Source: Roseiarcus sp963753135 (GTDB lineage: Bacteria; Pseudomonadota; Alphaproteobacteria; Rhizobiales; Beijerinckiaceae). From it: a stretch of DNA of 64,000 nucleotides. The DNA is taken from the NCBI GenBank assembly GCA_963753135.1, contig CAVWBA010000005.1, positions 186,001 to 250,000 on the forward strand, read 5' to 3'. The notes below the pieces were generated by a model, which saw nothing but the letters and a program-made list of their open reading frames with translations, ran no database searches and had not been told where the DNA came from. Both the position numbers and the translations under genes were made by a program. Below, piece by piece: positions 37,568 through 46,694 of this stretch (position 1 is its first letter; each line of letters opens with the position of its first letter).

Positions 37568-37879
37568 CGTACTCCTCCTCGGCGGCCATCAATATTGACG
37601 GTGAGCGCCGCAAATTCAGTTGACGGAGGAGAAACATAGCGATTTGTGCGGAGCGCCCTATTGCACTGAGGTTGATTGGCGTGGCGCCTTCGTATGCAAA
37701 GCCTAAACCAGAGTTCTAAAAGAAGGGGCGGACGCGCCGACCTCGTGGAAAAATCGTCATCTCAATTTCGTCAGGTCCGCGCTGGACAAATCCCCAATCC
37801 TATCGATCGCCGTCCATTGCCTCGATGGAAAATTGGCGCTCCGCCACGCCCGCAATAAAAGCTCGGACGGCCTCTGACC
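37568..37879. other. 312-bp intergenic region without recognised features
   Basis: Between the small secreted-protein gene and the polyprenyl synthase stop. I see no ORF with a plausible start, no strong hairpin and no clear promoter beyond the ribosome-binding region at its left edge. Confidence 0.5.
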
Positions 37880-38895
37880 TCAATGCGCTCGGCCAGTCGT
37901 GAACTCGACCGCGTCGCGCAACGCATGTTTCCACGGCGAAGGCGCGAACAGTTCGAGGGCGTCGCGCGCCATCGCGCCATAGTGCCGGGCGCGCTCGATC
38001 GTGTCCTCGAGCGCGCGATGCTTCTTCATCGTCGCCAGCGCGAACTCGAGATCGCCGTCGGCGACCTCGCCCTTTTCCAATGTCCGGCGCCAGAATTCGC
38101 GCTCTTGCGTCGCTCCGCGCCGGAACGACAGCACCACCGGCAGGGTGATCTTTCCCTCGCGGAAATCATCGCCGACATTCTTGCCGAGCTTGGCCGACGA
38201 GCCGCCATAATCGAGGGCGTCGTCGATGAGCTGAAAGGCGATGCCGAGATTGGCCCCATAGCCCTCGGCAGGCGGCGATCTCGGCCTTGGAGCGGCCGGC
38301 GAGAATGGGCCCGACCTCGCAGGCCGCGGCGAACAAAGCCGCGGTCTTGGCGCGGATGACGGCGAGATAGGCGTCTTCGGTCGTCTCCGTGTCCTTGGCC
38401 GCCGAGAGCTGCATCACTTCGCCCTCGGCGATCACCACAGCGGCGCTGGACAAGACGTCGAGACAGGGCAGCGAACCAACCTCGACCATCATCTTGAAGG
38501 CTTGGCCCAAGAGGAAATCGCCGACGAGCACGCTCGCTTCGTTCCCCCAAAGCACCCGCGCCGCCGCCTTGCCGCGCCTGAGGTCGCTCTCGTCGACCAC
38601 GTCATCGTGGAGGAGGGTCGCGGTGTGCATGAATTCGACCGCCGCGGCGAGCTTGATATGGCCCTCTCCGGAATAGCCGCAAAGGCCGGCGGTGGCCAAA
38701 GTCAGGATCGGGCGCATCCGCTTGCCCCCCGACGCGATGAGGTGATTGGCGACTTCGGGGATCATCGTCGACCTCTGATCCGGTACGCGAGACGATCGTC
38801 TGATTGACCTTGGCCATGTCGCCGGCGACGAGCGTCGTCAGCGGCTCGATCAGACGATCGGCCGATTTGTCTTCCAGTGGAACGACAATCCCCAC
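37880..38895 (-). CDS. ispB: Polyprenyl (octaprenyl-type) diphosphate synthase, two frameshifts
   Basis: Restored from GTG 38895 (GIVVPLEDKSADRLIEPLTT). The two Asp-rich motifs are LLHDDVVDESDLRRG and FQLIDDALDY; GGKRMRPILTLATA is the isoprenyl-binding segment. Frame changes near 38764 (before MIPEVANHL) and 38272 (before EGYGANLG) are each repaired by removing a base, giving about 338 codons. It makes the ubiquinone side chain. The gene is near-essential in respiring bacteria, which favours assembly error. The GTG start is less certain. Confidence 0.87.
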
Positions 38896-38947
38896 GCACG
38901 CATTCCCTTGCCAGATCCCGCGCCTCGACCATAAAGACGGCCTACCC

Positions 38948-39206
38948 ATGCGGCAAGTGAGCCCGAAATCGAGGTCCCTTTTGGTCGAAATCCTGCGCAC
39001 CAACGACCTCGTCCTCATCAGCGTCATCGAATCGATCCTGAAGGCGGAGCGCATCGCCTATTTCGTCGCCGACCAGAACATGGCGGCCGTGGAAGGTTCG
39101 CTCGGCTTTCTGTCCAAGGCGCATTCTGGTCGACGCCGAGCATAAAGGGCGGGCGCGGCGCCTCATTGTCGAAGCCGGTCTGGGAAAAGAACTGCTCGAT
39201 GGCTGA
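38948..39206 (+). CDS. DUF2007 family protein, frameshifted
   Basis: LLVEILRTNDLVLISVIESI, then AYFVADQNMAAVEGSLGFL is the DUF2007 core. One base too many near 39120 shifts the frame; the other frame gives RILVDAEHKGRARRLIVEAG, the expected C-terminus. About 85 residues. Its stop overlaps the ATG of the downstream methyltransferase. Putative signal-transduction or regulatory small protein; function unknown. Confidence 0.8.
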
Positions 39207-39990
39207 GCCCTTGACGGATGGGAGCGCCGCGGCAGCTCACCGGCTGACCGAGGATTTGTGGCTTGGCGGCCGGCTCACGCTTGTCCAGCCGAAACGCGGC
39301 CATCGGGTCGGGACGGACGCCGCCCTGCTCGTTGCGGCGGCAGGCGCCGCTCGGCAAGGCCGGATCGTCGACGTCGGCGCGGGCGTCGGCGCGGTCGGGT
39401 TGGCGCTGGCGAAAAGCTCGGCGCTCGCCTCGGTCGATTTGGTCGAGATCGATCCTGAGCTGGCTGAGCTCGCCGAAAGCAACGCGACGCGCAACGGGCT
39501 CCGAGTCCGCACCCGCGTCTTGCGGCTCGACGTCCTTGATCCGAGGGAGCGCCGCGAGGCGGGGCTCGTTGAATCGGCCAATTGCGTCGTCACCAACCCG
39601 CCATTCTTCGACGCGGCGGCGGTCCGCGCCTCTCCGGACAAAGGCAGAGCGCGCGCCCATGTCCTGCTGCGCGCGGGCCTTGTTGACTGGATAGAAGCCT
39701 CGCTCGCGATGCTCGCGCCCGGCGGGCGGTTTCTCATGATCCACCGGCCCGATGCGCTAGCCACGATCCTGGCCGCGATTGGAACCCGGCTTGGCTCGCT
39801 TGCGCTTCTGCCGGTTCACCCGGCGGCGGACGCGAGCGCGCACCGCCTGCTTGTCTCAGGTGTGAAAGGCTCCAAGGCCCCATTGCGGATCGTGCCGGCG
39901 CTCATCCTGCACGGCGCGGACGGACGCCTGAGGGGCGAGGCGGACGCCATCCATCGCGGCGAGCGGCTCATCGACTGGGGCGGCGGCTAG
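39199..39990 (+). CDS. tRNA1(Val) adenine-N6-methyltransferase-like (TrmN6)
   Basis: 263 residues. Class I SAM methyltransferase: IVDVGAGVGAVGLALA is motif I, and NPPFF is motif IV of N6-adenine methylases. RLTLVQPKRGHRVGTDAALL is the TrmN6 N-terminal signature. It overlaps the end of the DUF2007 gene, a common pairing in alphaproteobacteria, downstream of the divergent polyprenyl synthase. Confidence 0.85.
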   Translation: MAEPLTDGSAAAAHRLTEDLWLGGRLTLVQPKRGHRVGTDAALLVAAAGAARQGRIVDVGAGVGAVGLALAKSSALASVDLVEIDPELAELAESNATRNGLRVRTRVLRLDVLDPRERREAGLVESANCVVTNPPFFDAAAVRASPDKGRARAHVLLRAGLVDWIEASLAMLAPGGRFLMIHRPDALATILAAIGTRLGSLALLPVHPAADASAHRLLVSGVKGSKAPLRIVPALILHGADGRLRGEADAIHRGERLIDWGGG

Positions 39991-40094
39991 CGCTAAACCT
40001 CAACCTTGGAAGATCCGCGCGCCGCGCCGTCCAAGGCAGGTCGTGCGAAAGCGTTGGTATGGTTTCGTGGCGACGCCCTACCGCCAGGAGCTTC

Positions 40095-40440
40095 ATGGTG
40101 ACCAGCGCACCCGACTATGTCGTCATTCTGTCGCGACTACAGTTCGCGATCACGACGCTGTTTCACATACTCTGGCCGGTGCTCACGATCGGGCTCTCGC
40201 TGTTCCTGGTCATCACGGAATCGCTGTGGCTGCGCACCGGGAACATCGACTGGCATCACCATTCGCGCTTTTGGGGACGCCTGTTCCTGTTGAATTTCAG
40301 CGTCGGCGTCGTCACGGGGCTGCCGCTGGAATTCGAGTTCGGGACCAACTGGGCGACCTTTTCAAAGGCTGCTGGCGGATTCTTCGGCAATATTCTCGGA
40401 TTCGAAGGCGCCATGGTTTTTATGCTCGAGGCGGGGTTTC
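40095..40440 (+). pseudogene. Cytochrome bd (cyanide-insensitive) oxidase subunit I, 5-prime fragment
   Basis: ATG 40095 behind AGGAG. Reads VVILSRLQFAITTLFHILWP, then LWLRTGNIDWHHHSRFWG and FEFGTNWATF, the first transmembrane helices with the early haem-ligand His (FHILWP). About 115 codons remain of about 460. The frame ends EAGF just before the IS630 left end. Across the element it would resume L-G-I-F, the expected subunit I sequence, before jumping into subunit II. Non-functional. Confidence 0.9.
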
Positions 40441-40442
40441 TA

Positions 40443-41493
40443 GAGCAGAATCCGATCACGCTGCATCGTAGCCTGCGGCGGCGAAGAGGTTTTGGATTTC
40501 CTGCGGGGTGATGAGATCGATGAGTTGGCCGATGGCGCTCCAGAGGCCTTCGACGGTCCGCTCGGCGGCCTTTCGCAGAAGCGCCTTGAGTTTGGCGAAG
40601 GCATTTTCGATGGGATTGAAATCGGGACTGTAGGGCGGGAGGTAGAGAAGGCTTGCGCCCACGGCTTCGATCAGCTGACGCACTTTCGACCCTTTGTGGC
40701 CGGGCAGATTGTCCATGATGACGACGTCGCCCTGGCGCAGTTCCGGGACGAGGACCTTGTCGACGTAAGTCTCGAAAGCGAGACGGTCGACGGCTCCGTC
40801 GATGACAAACGGCGCGATGAAGCCGCGCAGCGTCAAGGCTCCAATGAAGGTCGTGGTTTTCCAATGTCCGTACGGAACGCCGACCCGCAGGCGTTGACCG
40901 CGCGGAGCGCGACCGTGACGGCGCGCCATGTTGGTGGAGGCCCAGGTCTCGTCGATGAAGATCAGGCGCTCGGGGTCGAGATCGAGTTGCCCTTCGAACC
41001 AGGCCTCGCGCTGCTCCGCGACGTCGGGGCGGCTTTGCTCGGAAGCGTGCGCGGTCTTTTTTTGCGCGTGATGGCGTGACGAGCGAAGAAGCGCTGGATC
41101 GTGCCGAAGCCGAAGCTGAGCCCTTGTGCGGCAAGCGTGCGGCGCACTTCCTCTATGGTCGCGTCGCCGTCGGGTCCAAGCGCCGAAAGAACGGCTTCGC
41201 CGCAGGCTTCGATGCGCTTCGACCGGCGGTCGCCGCCAAGCGCCTTGGGACGCGCGTCCCCCTGCTCGCGTTCACGCGCGCGCCAGCGGCTCACGCTGGC
41301 GGCGCTGACGCCAAACCGTTCGGCGGCCTGGCGATGCGTCGCCCCGGCCTGAACCGCCGCCAAAACCCGAACCCGAAGATCAAGAGACAGCGCCTTTGAC
41401 ATGCCCGCCGGCCTCCGATCCGGCAGACAGCCTGAATCAGAACTTACCCGATTTGGGAATCCCCTCCCGATTCTCTCAGCTCGGGTGCCGCTC
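40443..41493. mobile_element. IS630-family insertion sequence with TA target duplication
   Basis: 1051 bp flanked by TA on both sides (40441-40442 and 41494-41495). Imperfect terminal repeats: left GAGCAGAATCCGATC, right end read inward GAGCGGCACCCGAGC. It encodes one DDE transposase on the minus strand in two frames. Inserted in the cytochrome bd subunit I gene at TTTC-TA-GGG. Confidence 0.9.
40456..41402 (-). CDS. IS630-family transposase, two frames joined by probable -1 frameshift
   Basis: First frame 41402 to about 41057: HTH segments LRVRVLAAVQAGATHRQAAE and FGVSAASVSRWRARER. Second frame down to 40456: LIFIDETWAST, VVIMDNLPGHKG and YSPDFNPIENAFAKLK give the D-D-E catalytic set. The frames join at A7G (T7 on the plus strand, 41057-41063); reading back one base gives AAG ACC GCG. 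Such slippery runs are used for programmed -1 shifts in IS elements. All catalytic residues are intact, so it may be active. Confidence 0.88.
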
Positions 41494-41500
41494 TAGGGAT

Positions 41501-41710
41501 TTTTTGGCGTCGTTGATCGGGCTCGCGTCGAGCCTTTATCCCTACCTTGTGCCGCAGTCGGTAACGGCGGAGGGAGCCGCTGCCGATAGCCTCACATTGG
41601 TTTTCATGATGACCAACATCGGCATGCTCATACCGGTGATGATTACCTACAACGCCTATCAGTACCTGGTCTTCCGTGGAAAGGTGACACAGGCGCGCTA
41701 CGGCGGCTGA
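41501..41710 (+). pseudogene. Cytochrome bd oxidase subunit II, 3-prime fragment
   Basis: Reads FLASLIGLASSLYPYLVPQS, ending AYQYLVFRGKVTQARYGG and TGA at 41708-41710: the last two helices of CydB/CioB. Only about 69 codons remain. The rest of subunit I and most of subunit II are missing between here and the IS630 element. No start codon; non-functional. Confidence 0.85.
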
Positions 41711-41806
41711 TGGCGCTTGTGATTCGTCCTGCGCGAATGGAGCTGGGGGTTTGAAGAGGCTGCCAGGGAAATCACGAGTGCTGACATTCCGCCCTCATAT
41801 TCTCTA

Positions 41807-41966
41807 ACAGGCTGCTGAAGAAGTCGGCCGAGAAGGCGCTGGTGTTTGTTCTCTTGGCGTGATTCCCTGGGGTTTTGCGGAGCGAATCGCGAACTCACAC
41901 GAGGCCAAAAAAATCCCGCCCGTCCGGCCTTCTCGCCGAAACGCTGTGACCTTTTCAGCAGCCTGT
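41807..41966. mobile_element. 160-bp MITE-like element with 19-bp inverted ends
   Basis: Left end ACAGGCTGCTGAAGAAGTC and right end (inward) ACAGGCTGCTGAAAAGGTC match at 17 of 19 bases. Flanked by CTA on both sides (41804-41806, 41967-41969). No coding capacity. The ends resemble those of larger transposons, so it is probably moved in trans. Its right CTA is the stop codon of the exporter gene. Confidence 0.7.
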
Positions 41967-43025
41967 CTAGGCCGCGGCGCCGCGCGCGCCGAGCAGGAGC
42001 GCCACGCCGAACGCCAACACCGCGAGCGCAGAGGCGAATTCGAAACCCCTCGCGACGAGCGCCAGGCGCGAATTTTCGCCCGCCGCGAGACGCATCGCCG
42101 TCGACTTGGCGAAGACGGCCACCCAGGCCAGCGCCGCCGTCGTCACAGCCGTGCCGATCGCGATCGCGAGAGCGGCCATAACTCCGGCTGCGAACAACCC
42201 CTGCGCCATCGCGAATACGAGCACCAGGATCGCGCCTGAGCAGGGGCGCGCGCCCGCGGCGATCACCGTTCCCGCCGCGCCCCGCCACGAGAACCGCCCA
42301 TCGAGCTCCGCCGGATCGGGGGCGTGCGCGTGCCCGCATCCGTCGGTCAGCACGCTCGCCCCCTCGGGCGGGCCGGCGCGGTAGGCCGCGGCCGAGAGGC
42401 TGAAGGCGGGCTGGCGCCATCGGACGCCGAAGTAAGCCGGAGTGGAGGCCACCGCGCGACGGCGCTCCACACGTTCGCTCAACGCAGCGAAGAGCGCCGA
42501 GCCCTTTCGCCAGACGAGCCACGCGCCAATGGCGGCGACACTGCAATAGCTCGCGAGATCGATCCAGTCTGTGGCGTCAGTCATCTGCAAGGCGGTCGCC
42601 TGAAAGACGAACCCGGCCGCCCCGACGAGCGCGATCGCGATCAGCGCCTGAAGCAGCGCCGCCATCAACGACATCGCCGCGCCGCGTTTGAGCGAGGTCT
42701 CATTGGCCAGCATATAAGAGGCGAGGACCGCCTTGCCGTGCCCAGGGCCCGCCGCATGCACGACGCCATAGGCGAGGCCTAGGCCGACGAGGCCCCAGGC
42801 GGCGCTCGATTGTCCGTGCAGCGCATGCACCTTGGCCGCGATGAGATGGGTGAGCGACGACTGCTCCGCCATCAGCCAGCCGGTGACGCCGCCTTGCCCG
42901 CCGCCACCGCCTTCGCCTCCGGCGACGGCGAATGGCCGCCGCGCAAACTGCGCCAGCGCGCCAGCGGCCGATCCACCCCAGGCCGCGCAGCCGAGAGTGA
43001 CCCGTAAGACCGCGCGTTTCGTCAT
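41967..43025 (-). CDS. Nickel/cobalt efflux-type transporter (RcnA/COG2215-like)
   Basis: 352 residues from ATG 43025 (a GTG at 43031 is an alternative). About six transmembrane segments; HAAGPGHGKAVLASYM is the first metal-path motif with its His, and ARPCSGAILVLVFAMAQGLF the second conserved block. A His-containing loop (DGCGHAHAPDP) lies between them. It overlaps the DUF1007 stop (ATGA), the common alphaproteobacterial pair. Substrate Ni or Co by family. Stop codon abuts the MITE-like element. Confidence 0.85.
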   Translation of the reverse strand: MTKRAVLRVTLGCAAWGGSAAGALAQFARRPFAVAGGEGGGGGQGGVTGWLMAEQSSLTHLIAAKVHALHGQSSAAWGLVGLGLAYGVVHAAGPGHGKAVLASYMLANETSLKRGAAMSLMAALLQALIAIALVGAAGFVFQATALQMTDATDWIDLASYCSVAAIGAWLVWRKGSALFAALSERVERRRAVASTPAYFGVRWRQPAFSLSAAAYRAGPPEGASVLTDGCGHAHAPDPAELDGRFSWRGAAGTVIAAGARPCSGAILVLVFAMAQGLFAAGVMAALAIAIGTAVTTAALAWVAVFAKSTAMRLAAGENSRLALVARGFEFASALAVLAFGVALLLGARGAAA

Positions 43026-43678
43026 GGGCACGCGACGATGGCGGCGCTCGCCATTTTGAAGCCGAAATTGGTTCCGGGCGCGAGGTTGGTGAAGAACGAC
43101 TCGGTCAGTTTCTGCTTGTCGCTCGCCTCGAGCGGCTTGGGCTTAGCCACGTTGGCTATGCAACCCGATGGCGCGGAAACCAGTTTCACCGGCTCCTTGT
43201 CGTCGAACTCGAAATCGATGAAAAATTCCGGATCGGCCACCCGAAGCGTGAGGAATTTGGTTATGGGCGTCGGGGTCTTCAGCGGCAGGGTGACATGGAA
43301 CTCGACCAGATGGTCGGGCCGCTCCTGCATCCAATAATCGGTCACCACGCCGAAATCCATGGACTTGCCGGCGATCTTGAGCGTGGTGAAATAGCCGATT
43401 TCGGCCAAGCTGCCGGCGTTCTCCTTCGCCAGCGGCGCAAACTCCTCTTTGCCGACGAGTTGACCGGCCGGCGCGAGCCCTTGGGTGGCGAAGGACGAAT
43501 ACATCTCGTCGAAAACCCAGTCATGGATCACGGCTGAAACCTTCCCATCGGGTGTAAAGGCAATTTGGCTCTTGACTGTGACCCACACATGCGGGTGCGC
43601 GCTGGCCGAGGCCGTCGTCGCGAGCCCGAACGCCAATCCCACCAATGCTGCTCGCCAATTCCGCCGCCGGCCGCCCAT
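43022..43678 (-). CDS. DUF1007 periplasmic protein, partner of Ni/Co transporter
   Basis: 218 residues from ATG 43678 behind AAGGAAG; a longer open frame upstream is antisense to the extensin gene and rejected. Signal peptide ALVGLAFGLATTASASA, then AHPHVWVTV, the DUF1007 start with a His pair that may bind metal at the mature N-terminus. Predicted periplasmic. Co-transcribed with the transporter. Confidence 0.88.
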   Translation of the reverse strand: MGGRRRNWRAALVGLAFGLATTASASAHPHVWVTVKSQIAFTPDGKVSAVIHDWVFDEMYSSFATQGLAPAGQLVGKEEFAPLAKENAGSLAEIGYFTTLKIAGKSMDFGVVTDYWMQERPDHLVEFHVTLPLKTPTPITKFLTLRVADPEFFIDFEFDDKEPVKLVSAPSGCIANVAKPKPLEASDKQKLTESFFTNLAPGTNFGFKMASAAIVACP

Positions 43679-43801
43679 AGCGAAGCTTCCTTGCTGGCAA
43701 AGTGCGGCGACGAGATGGCGCGCGGGCTCAACCATGGTTGAGCAAATCTTAACGCGCGATGGTTCAATGATTCTTAAGGCGATCGGCTCAACTTTCGCGC
43801 C

Positions 43802-44749
43802 ATGGCGCGTTGCGTTCCGCCTGTATTGCTTGCGTTGACTGCGGCTCTGTGCCTGACGAGTTGCGGATTTCCAAGCCGTGAAAGGCCGGTCTGGCGCGCT
43901 CAGGCGGAGAACGCCTGCTTCGCCCGCAAGCAGGTCACCCTTTCTGAGTATATCGTCTCCGCCCCCGAAATCGACGGCCCGAGCATCTGCGGCATGACGC
44001 GTCCGCTGAAGGTGTCGGCGCTGGTCAACGGCTCGATTGCGGTCGACAAGACGCTCACCATCGACTGTCCGATGATCCCGGCGCTCGAGGCGTGGCTCAA
44101 CGCGATCGTCGAGCCTGACGCGCAGGCCCGCTTCGGGCAGAGGGTCGCGACCGTCAATGTGTTTGGCGCCTATAGCTGCCGGGGCATCGACAACATACCG
44201 GGCGCTCGCCTTTCCGAGCATGCCTTCGGCAACGCCGTCGACGTCGCCGGCTTCACCCTCGCGGACGGCCGAAAGATCGATTTCGTCCACGACTGGAAGA
44301 CAGCCGACAGCCAGGAGGCCGCTTTTCTGCACGAGGTCCACGCGGGCGCCTGCCAGTATTTCACCACCGTCCTGGGGCCGGGCGCGGATGTTTTCCACTA
44401 CAACCATATTCATCTCGATCTCGCCAATCACGGCTCGACCGACACTGGTCCGCGGCGCATCTGCAAGCCGACTCCGGCGCCGAACCTCTTGCCGGCGCCT
44501 GGACCTCGCGATGGCCTGCCGCCCGCGCCTGAAATCGACGAGCCGCTCGACATCGCGCATTTGAGCGCGCCAGCGGCCGCCGCGCCGCCTCCGGCGGACG
44601 CCTCGCCTGGACCCGCTGACGGGCCCGACGGCGCCTTGCCCCCGGCGCCAATCGGCGAAAGCGAGCCCGCGCCCCCGATCCTGCCGGCCGGAGTCGAGCC
44701 TACGGTGGACACGCAGCCGACTTCGTCGCTCCCTGACCACGATAACTAG
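43802..44749 (+). CDS. Extensin-like (DUF882-type) lipoprotein
   Basis: 315 residues. Lipobox LCLTSCGF at the N-terminus. The central extensin-C-like domain reads GSIAVDKTLTIDCPMIPALE, GAYSCRGIDNIPGARLSEHA with FGNAVDVAGF, and FHYNHIHLDLANHG, His/Asp-rich as in DD-carboxypeptidase-like folds. A long Pro/Ala-rich C-terminal tail follows. Probably a cell-envelope peptidoglycan protein. Divergent from the DUF1007 gene. Confidence 0.85.
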   Translation: MARCVPPVLLALTAALCLTSCGFPSRERPVWRAQAENACFARKQVTLSEYIVSAPEIDGPSICGMTRPLKVSALVNGSIAVDKTLTIDCPMIPALEAWLNAIVEPDAQARFGQRVATVNVFGAYSCRGIDNIPGARLSEHAFGNAVDVAGFTLADGRKIDFVHDWKTADSQEAAFLHEVHAGACQYFTTVLGPGADVFHYNHIHLDLANHGSTDTGPRRICKPTPAPNLLPAPGPRDGLPPAPEIDEPLDIAHLSAPAAAAPPPADASPGPADGPDGALPPAPIGESEPAPPILPAGVEPTVDTQPTSSLPDHDN

Positions 44750-45241
44750 CGCCGCGCACAGGATCGCCCGGCGGCGGTCCAAAGCGGTCCCGGAGCGACA
44801 GTTCCGAGGACCAAATAAACGCCAATAGCCGCGCTTAAACGCTAGTAAAAATGCCAGCGTTTACTAACGTTTATTTTTTCGAATTGAGCCTTTTCAATGG
44901 GTTACGGCGGATTCAAATAGATTTTCCGCTCGCGGCTCAAGCTCCATCTAAATGTCTCGACTCGTTTCTGACCCTCATGTTCTCCTCGTTGCATCACGCC
45001 TGGCGATGGCCTGATCTGACAGGCAGGACGTGTGTAACATAGATTTAGAAATTCAGCAACAAATTGCACAAGCTCCTGCTTCGCGTCAGATCGGCCGGCA
45101 TCGTCTGAACGCCTCCTCACACTCTAAAATGAAAATCAGGATCCTCCCTTTAGGCGAAGGGCGATCCTTCCGAGCTAAACACGGCTTAGACTAGATTGCG
45201 CTTGCCCACTCAATCGCACGGGCACGAGAAGCATCGCCGAC
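44750..45241. other. 492-bp region with no intact gene
   Basis: Apart from the terminator at 44837-44879 I find nothing coding. The sequence is more AT-rich than its neighbours, particularly 44837-45060. It may hold the lost 5-prime part of the truncated DUF4239 gene that follows, but no recognisable reading frame supports this. Confidence 0.5.
44837..44879 (+). terminator. Strong intrinsic terminator after the extensin gene
   Basis: AAACGCTAGTAAA (44837-44849) pairs with TTTACTAACGTTT (44860-44872), 12 of 13 bases, around a 10-base loop, followed by ATTTTTT. It lies 88 bp past the extensin stop and is strikingly AT-rich for this genome. Confidence 0.75.
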
Positions 45242-45622
45242 ATGTCCGAGGTCTTCACCCAAATTGACAACCTGACTTTGGCTCGGCGCGTGCGCCTTCA
45301 TCTGTCGACCGGGCTCGTGCCCGAGATTATTTGGATCACGCTCTTTGCGGGCGCAGGTCTCACCGTCTATTTCGCGCTGTTCTTCGGCAGCCCCAACGCC
45401 GTCGCGCACTTCGCGATGACCGCGATTCTGTCGATCGTTCTCACGTCCGGGCTTGTTGTCATCATCTCCCTGGACCACCCGTTCAGCAGTCCCGTGCACA
45501 TATCGCCGGAAGCCCTCGAACACGTGCTCGCCATTGCGAAAGAAGGACAAAGCGCACGAGGTCGCTTGAGGTCAGGTCCGCTTCGAGCGCAGAGCGCGCC
45601 AGCCGGCAAAGCCGACGAGTGA
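45242..45622 (+). CDS. DUF4239 (bestrophin-like) C-terminal fragment
   Basis: 126 residues. IIWITLFAGAGLTVYFALFF, then TAILSIVLTSGLVVIISLDH and PFSSPVHISPEALEHVL match the end of DUF4239 membrane proteins, with two transmembrane helices. Full-length members are about twice as long and no preceding part is seen, so this is probably a 5-prime truncated copy, although ATG 45242 could still start a short protein. Confidence 0.65.
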   Translation: MSEVFTQIDNLTLARRVRLHLSTGLVPEIIWITLFAGAGLTVYFALFFGSPNAVAHFAMTAILSIVLTSGLVVIISLDHPFSSPVHISPEALEHVLAIAKEGQSARGRLRSGPLRAQSAPAGKADE

Positions 45623-45624
45623 AG

Positions 45625-46374
45625 TCAGCCGTGTGTCGAGACGAGCGCGATCCGACGGCGATAGGCGAGGAGCCCAAGACCCGCGAGGCCTACGAGCATG
45701 AGCGCCCAGGTCGAGGGCTCAGGGGTTGCGACGCCGCTGACCTCCATCTGGAAGATTGGACCCCCGTTATTGGGCGGCGGAGTTGGTTTGTTCGGAAAGA
45801 AGTCGTTGTCCGTAATGTAGCTGGCGTTATACCCGTCGGCGACGCCCGGCCCTGAGTTATCGTCGGTCGTGCCCCAACCCAGTGTCGCGCCGTCTTCCGC
45901 GCTTTGCCCGGAATCGGTGACGGAGATTGCGTAGAACGCGTCGGGCTGAAGGGCGATAGTCGCGAATTGGCTGAAGTGCTCGACGGTCAAGCCGCCCAAC
46001 AAGTCGGAGATGGGCAGCGTGACGGAACCGAGAAGCGACGGCTGAGATCCGAAGACCAACCCTAGGCCGTCCTCGAACGTGACATCGGTAAGCGGGACGC
46101 CGCCCGTAAGCGACACGGTGAATGTGTCGCCCGGGAGGGAGAAAGTTGAGTTCAGCAGGAGGGAAACGTCGGTCAGGCGAAAGCCCGAGGCGCCAGTGTT
46201 GAAGCTCGCGGCGAACGGCGAGGTCTCGAAATAACTCTCTCCGACGAACCCTGAGTTCTGGCTATTGAGACTATCGAACAACACCTCGGCGCGCGCCGAG
46301 GTTGAGAGCGGGATGAGGCTGATCGCGGCGCAGGCTGACGCGACCCACGCACGCGCTTTGCTCAATGCTCGCAT
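45625..46374 (-). CDS. PEP-CTERM-sorted secreted protein
   Basis: 249 residues. N-terminal signal peptide (AWVASACAAISLIPLSTSAR), then a beta-rich domain with repeated choice-anchor-like pattern (GESYFETSPFAASFN, GLTVEHFSQFATIAL), ending VATPEPSTWALMLVGLAGLG followed by LLAYRRR: a textbook PEP-CTERM signal with Pro-Glu-Pro, helix and basic end. Exported and processed by exosortase. No exosortase gene is in the window. Confidence 0.88.
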   Translation of the reverse strand: MRALSKARAWVASACAAISLIPLSTSARAEVLFDSLNSQNSGFVGESYFETSPFAASFNTGASGFRLTDVSLLLNSTFSLPGDTFTVSLTGGVPLTDVTFEDGLGLVFGSQPSLLGSVTLPISDLLGGLTVEHFSQFATIALQPDAFYAISVTDSGQSAEDGATLGWGTTDDNSGPGVADGYNASYITDNDFFPNKPTPPPNNGGPIFQMEVSGVATPEPSTWALMLVGLAGLGLLAYRRRIALVSTHG

Positions 46375-46694
46375 CGAAACCTCCTAAAAAAATTCACAAA
46401 AACCTTAATCGAAGACTGTGACAGCACGGCCCAGCGAGTCGACGATCAAGCGTTCGAATCGCCGTGATTATGCTCCGCGGCCTGAGTCTCTGCTGAAGGC
46501 CAAGAGAGACTTGCTGGACCGCCGATCGCCGCGCGAGACAGGCAGGGGCCAAGCTAAATGGCGCGGCGCCTACTAACACCGCGATATTGCTCGGAATATT
46601 TCGTGCGCGAGCTTCGTCTCACTTCGGCATTGAAGGATGGAGCAAGTTCCCCATTTGCACGTTTAGACCGCTGGCTTGGCTCAGGGGAATTCGC

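Noticed and set aside
43679..44782. Extension of DUF1007 over the extensin gene
   Set aside because: The added part is antisense to a well supported lipoprotein gene; ATG 43678 has a ribosome-binding site and a signal peptide follows.
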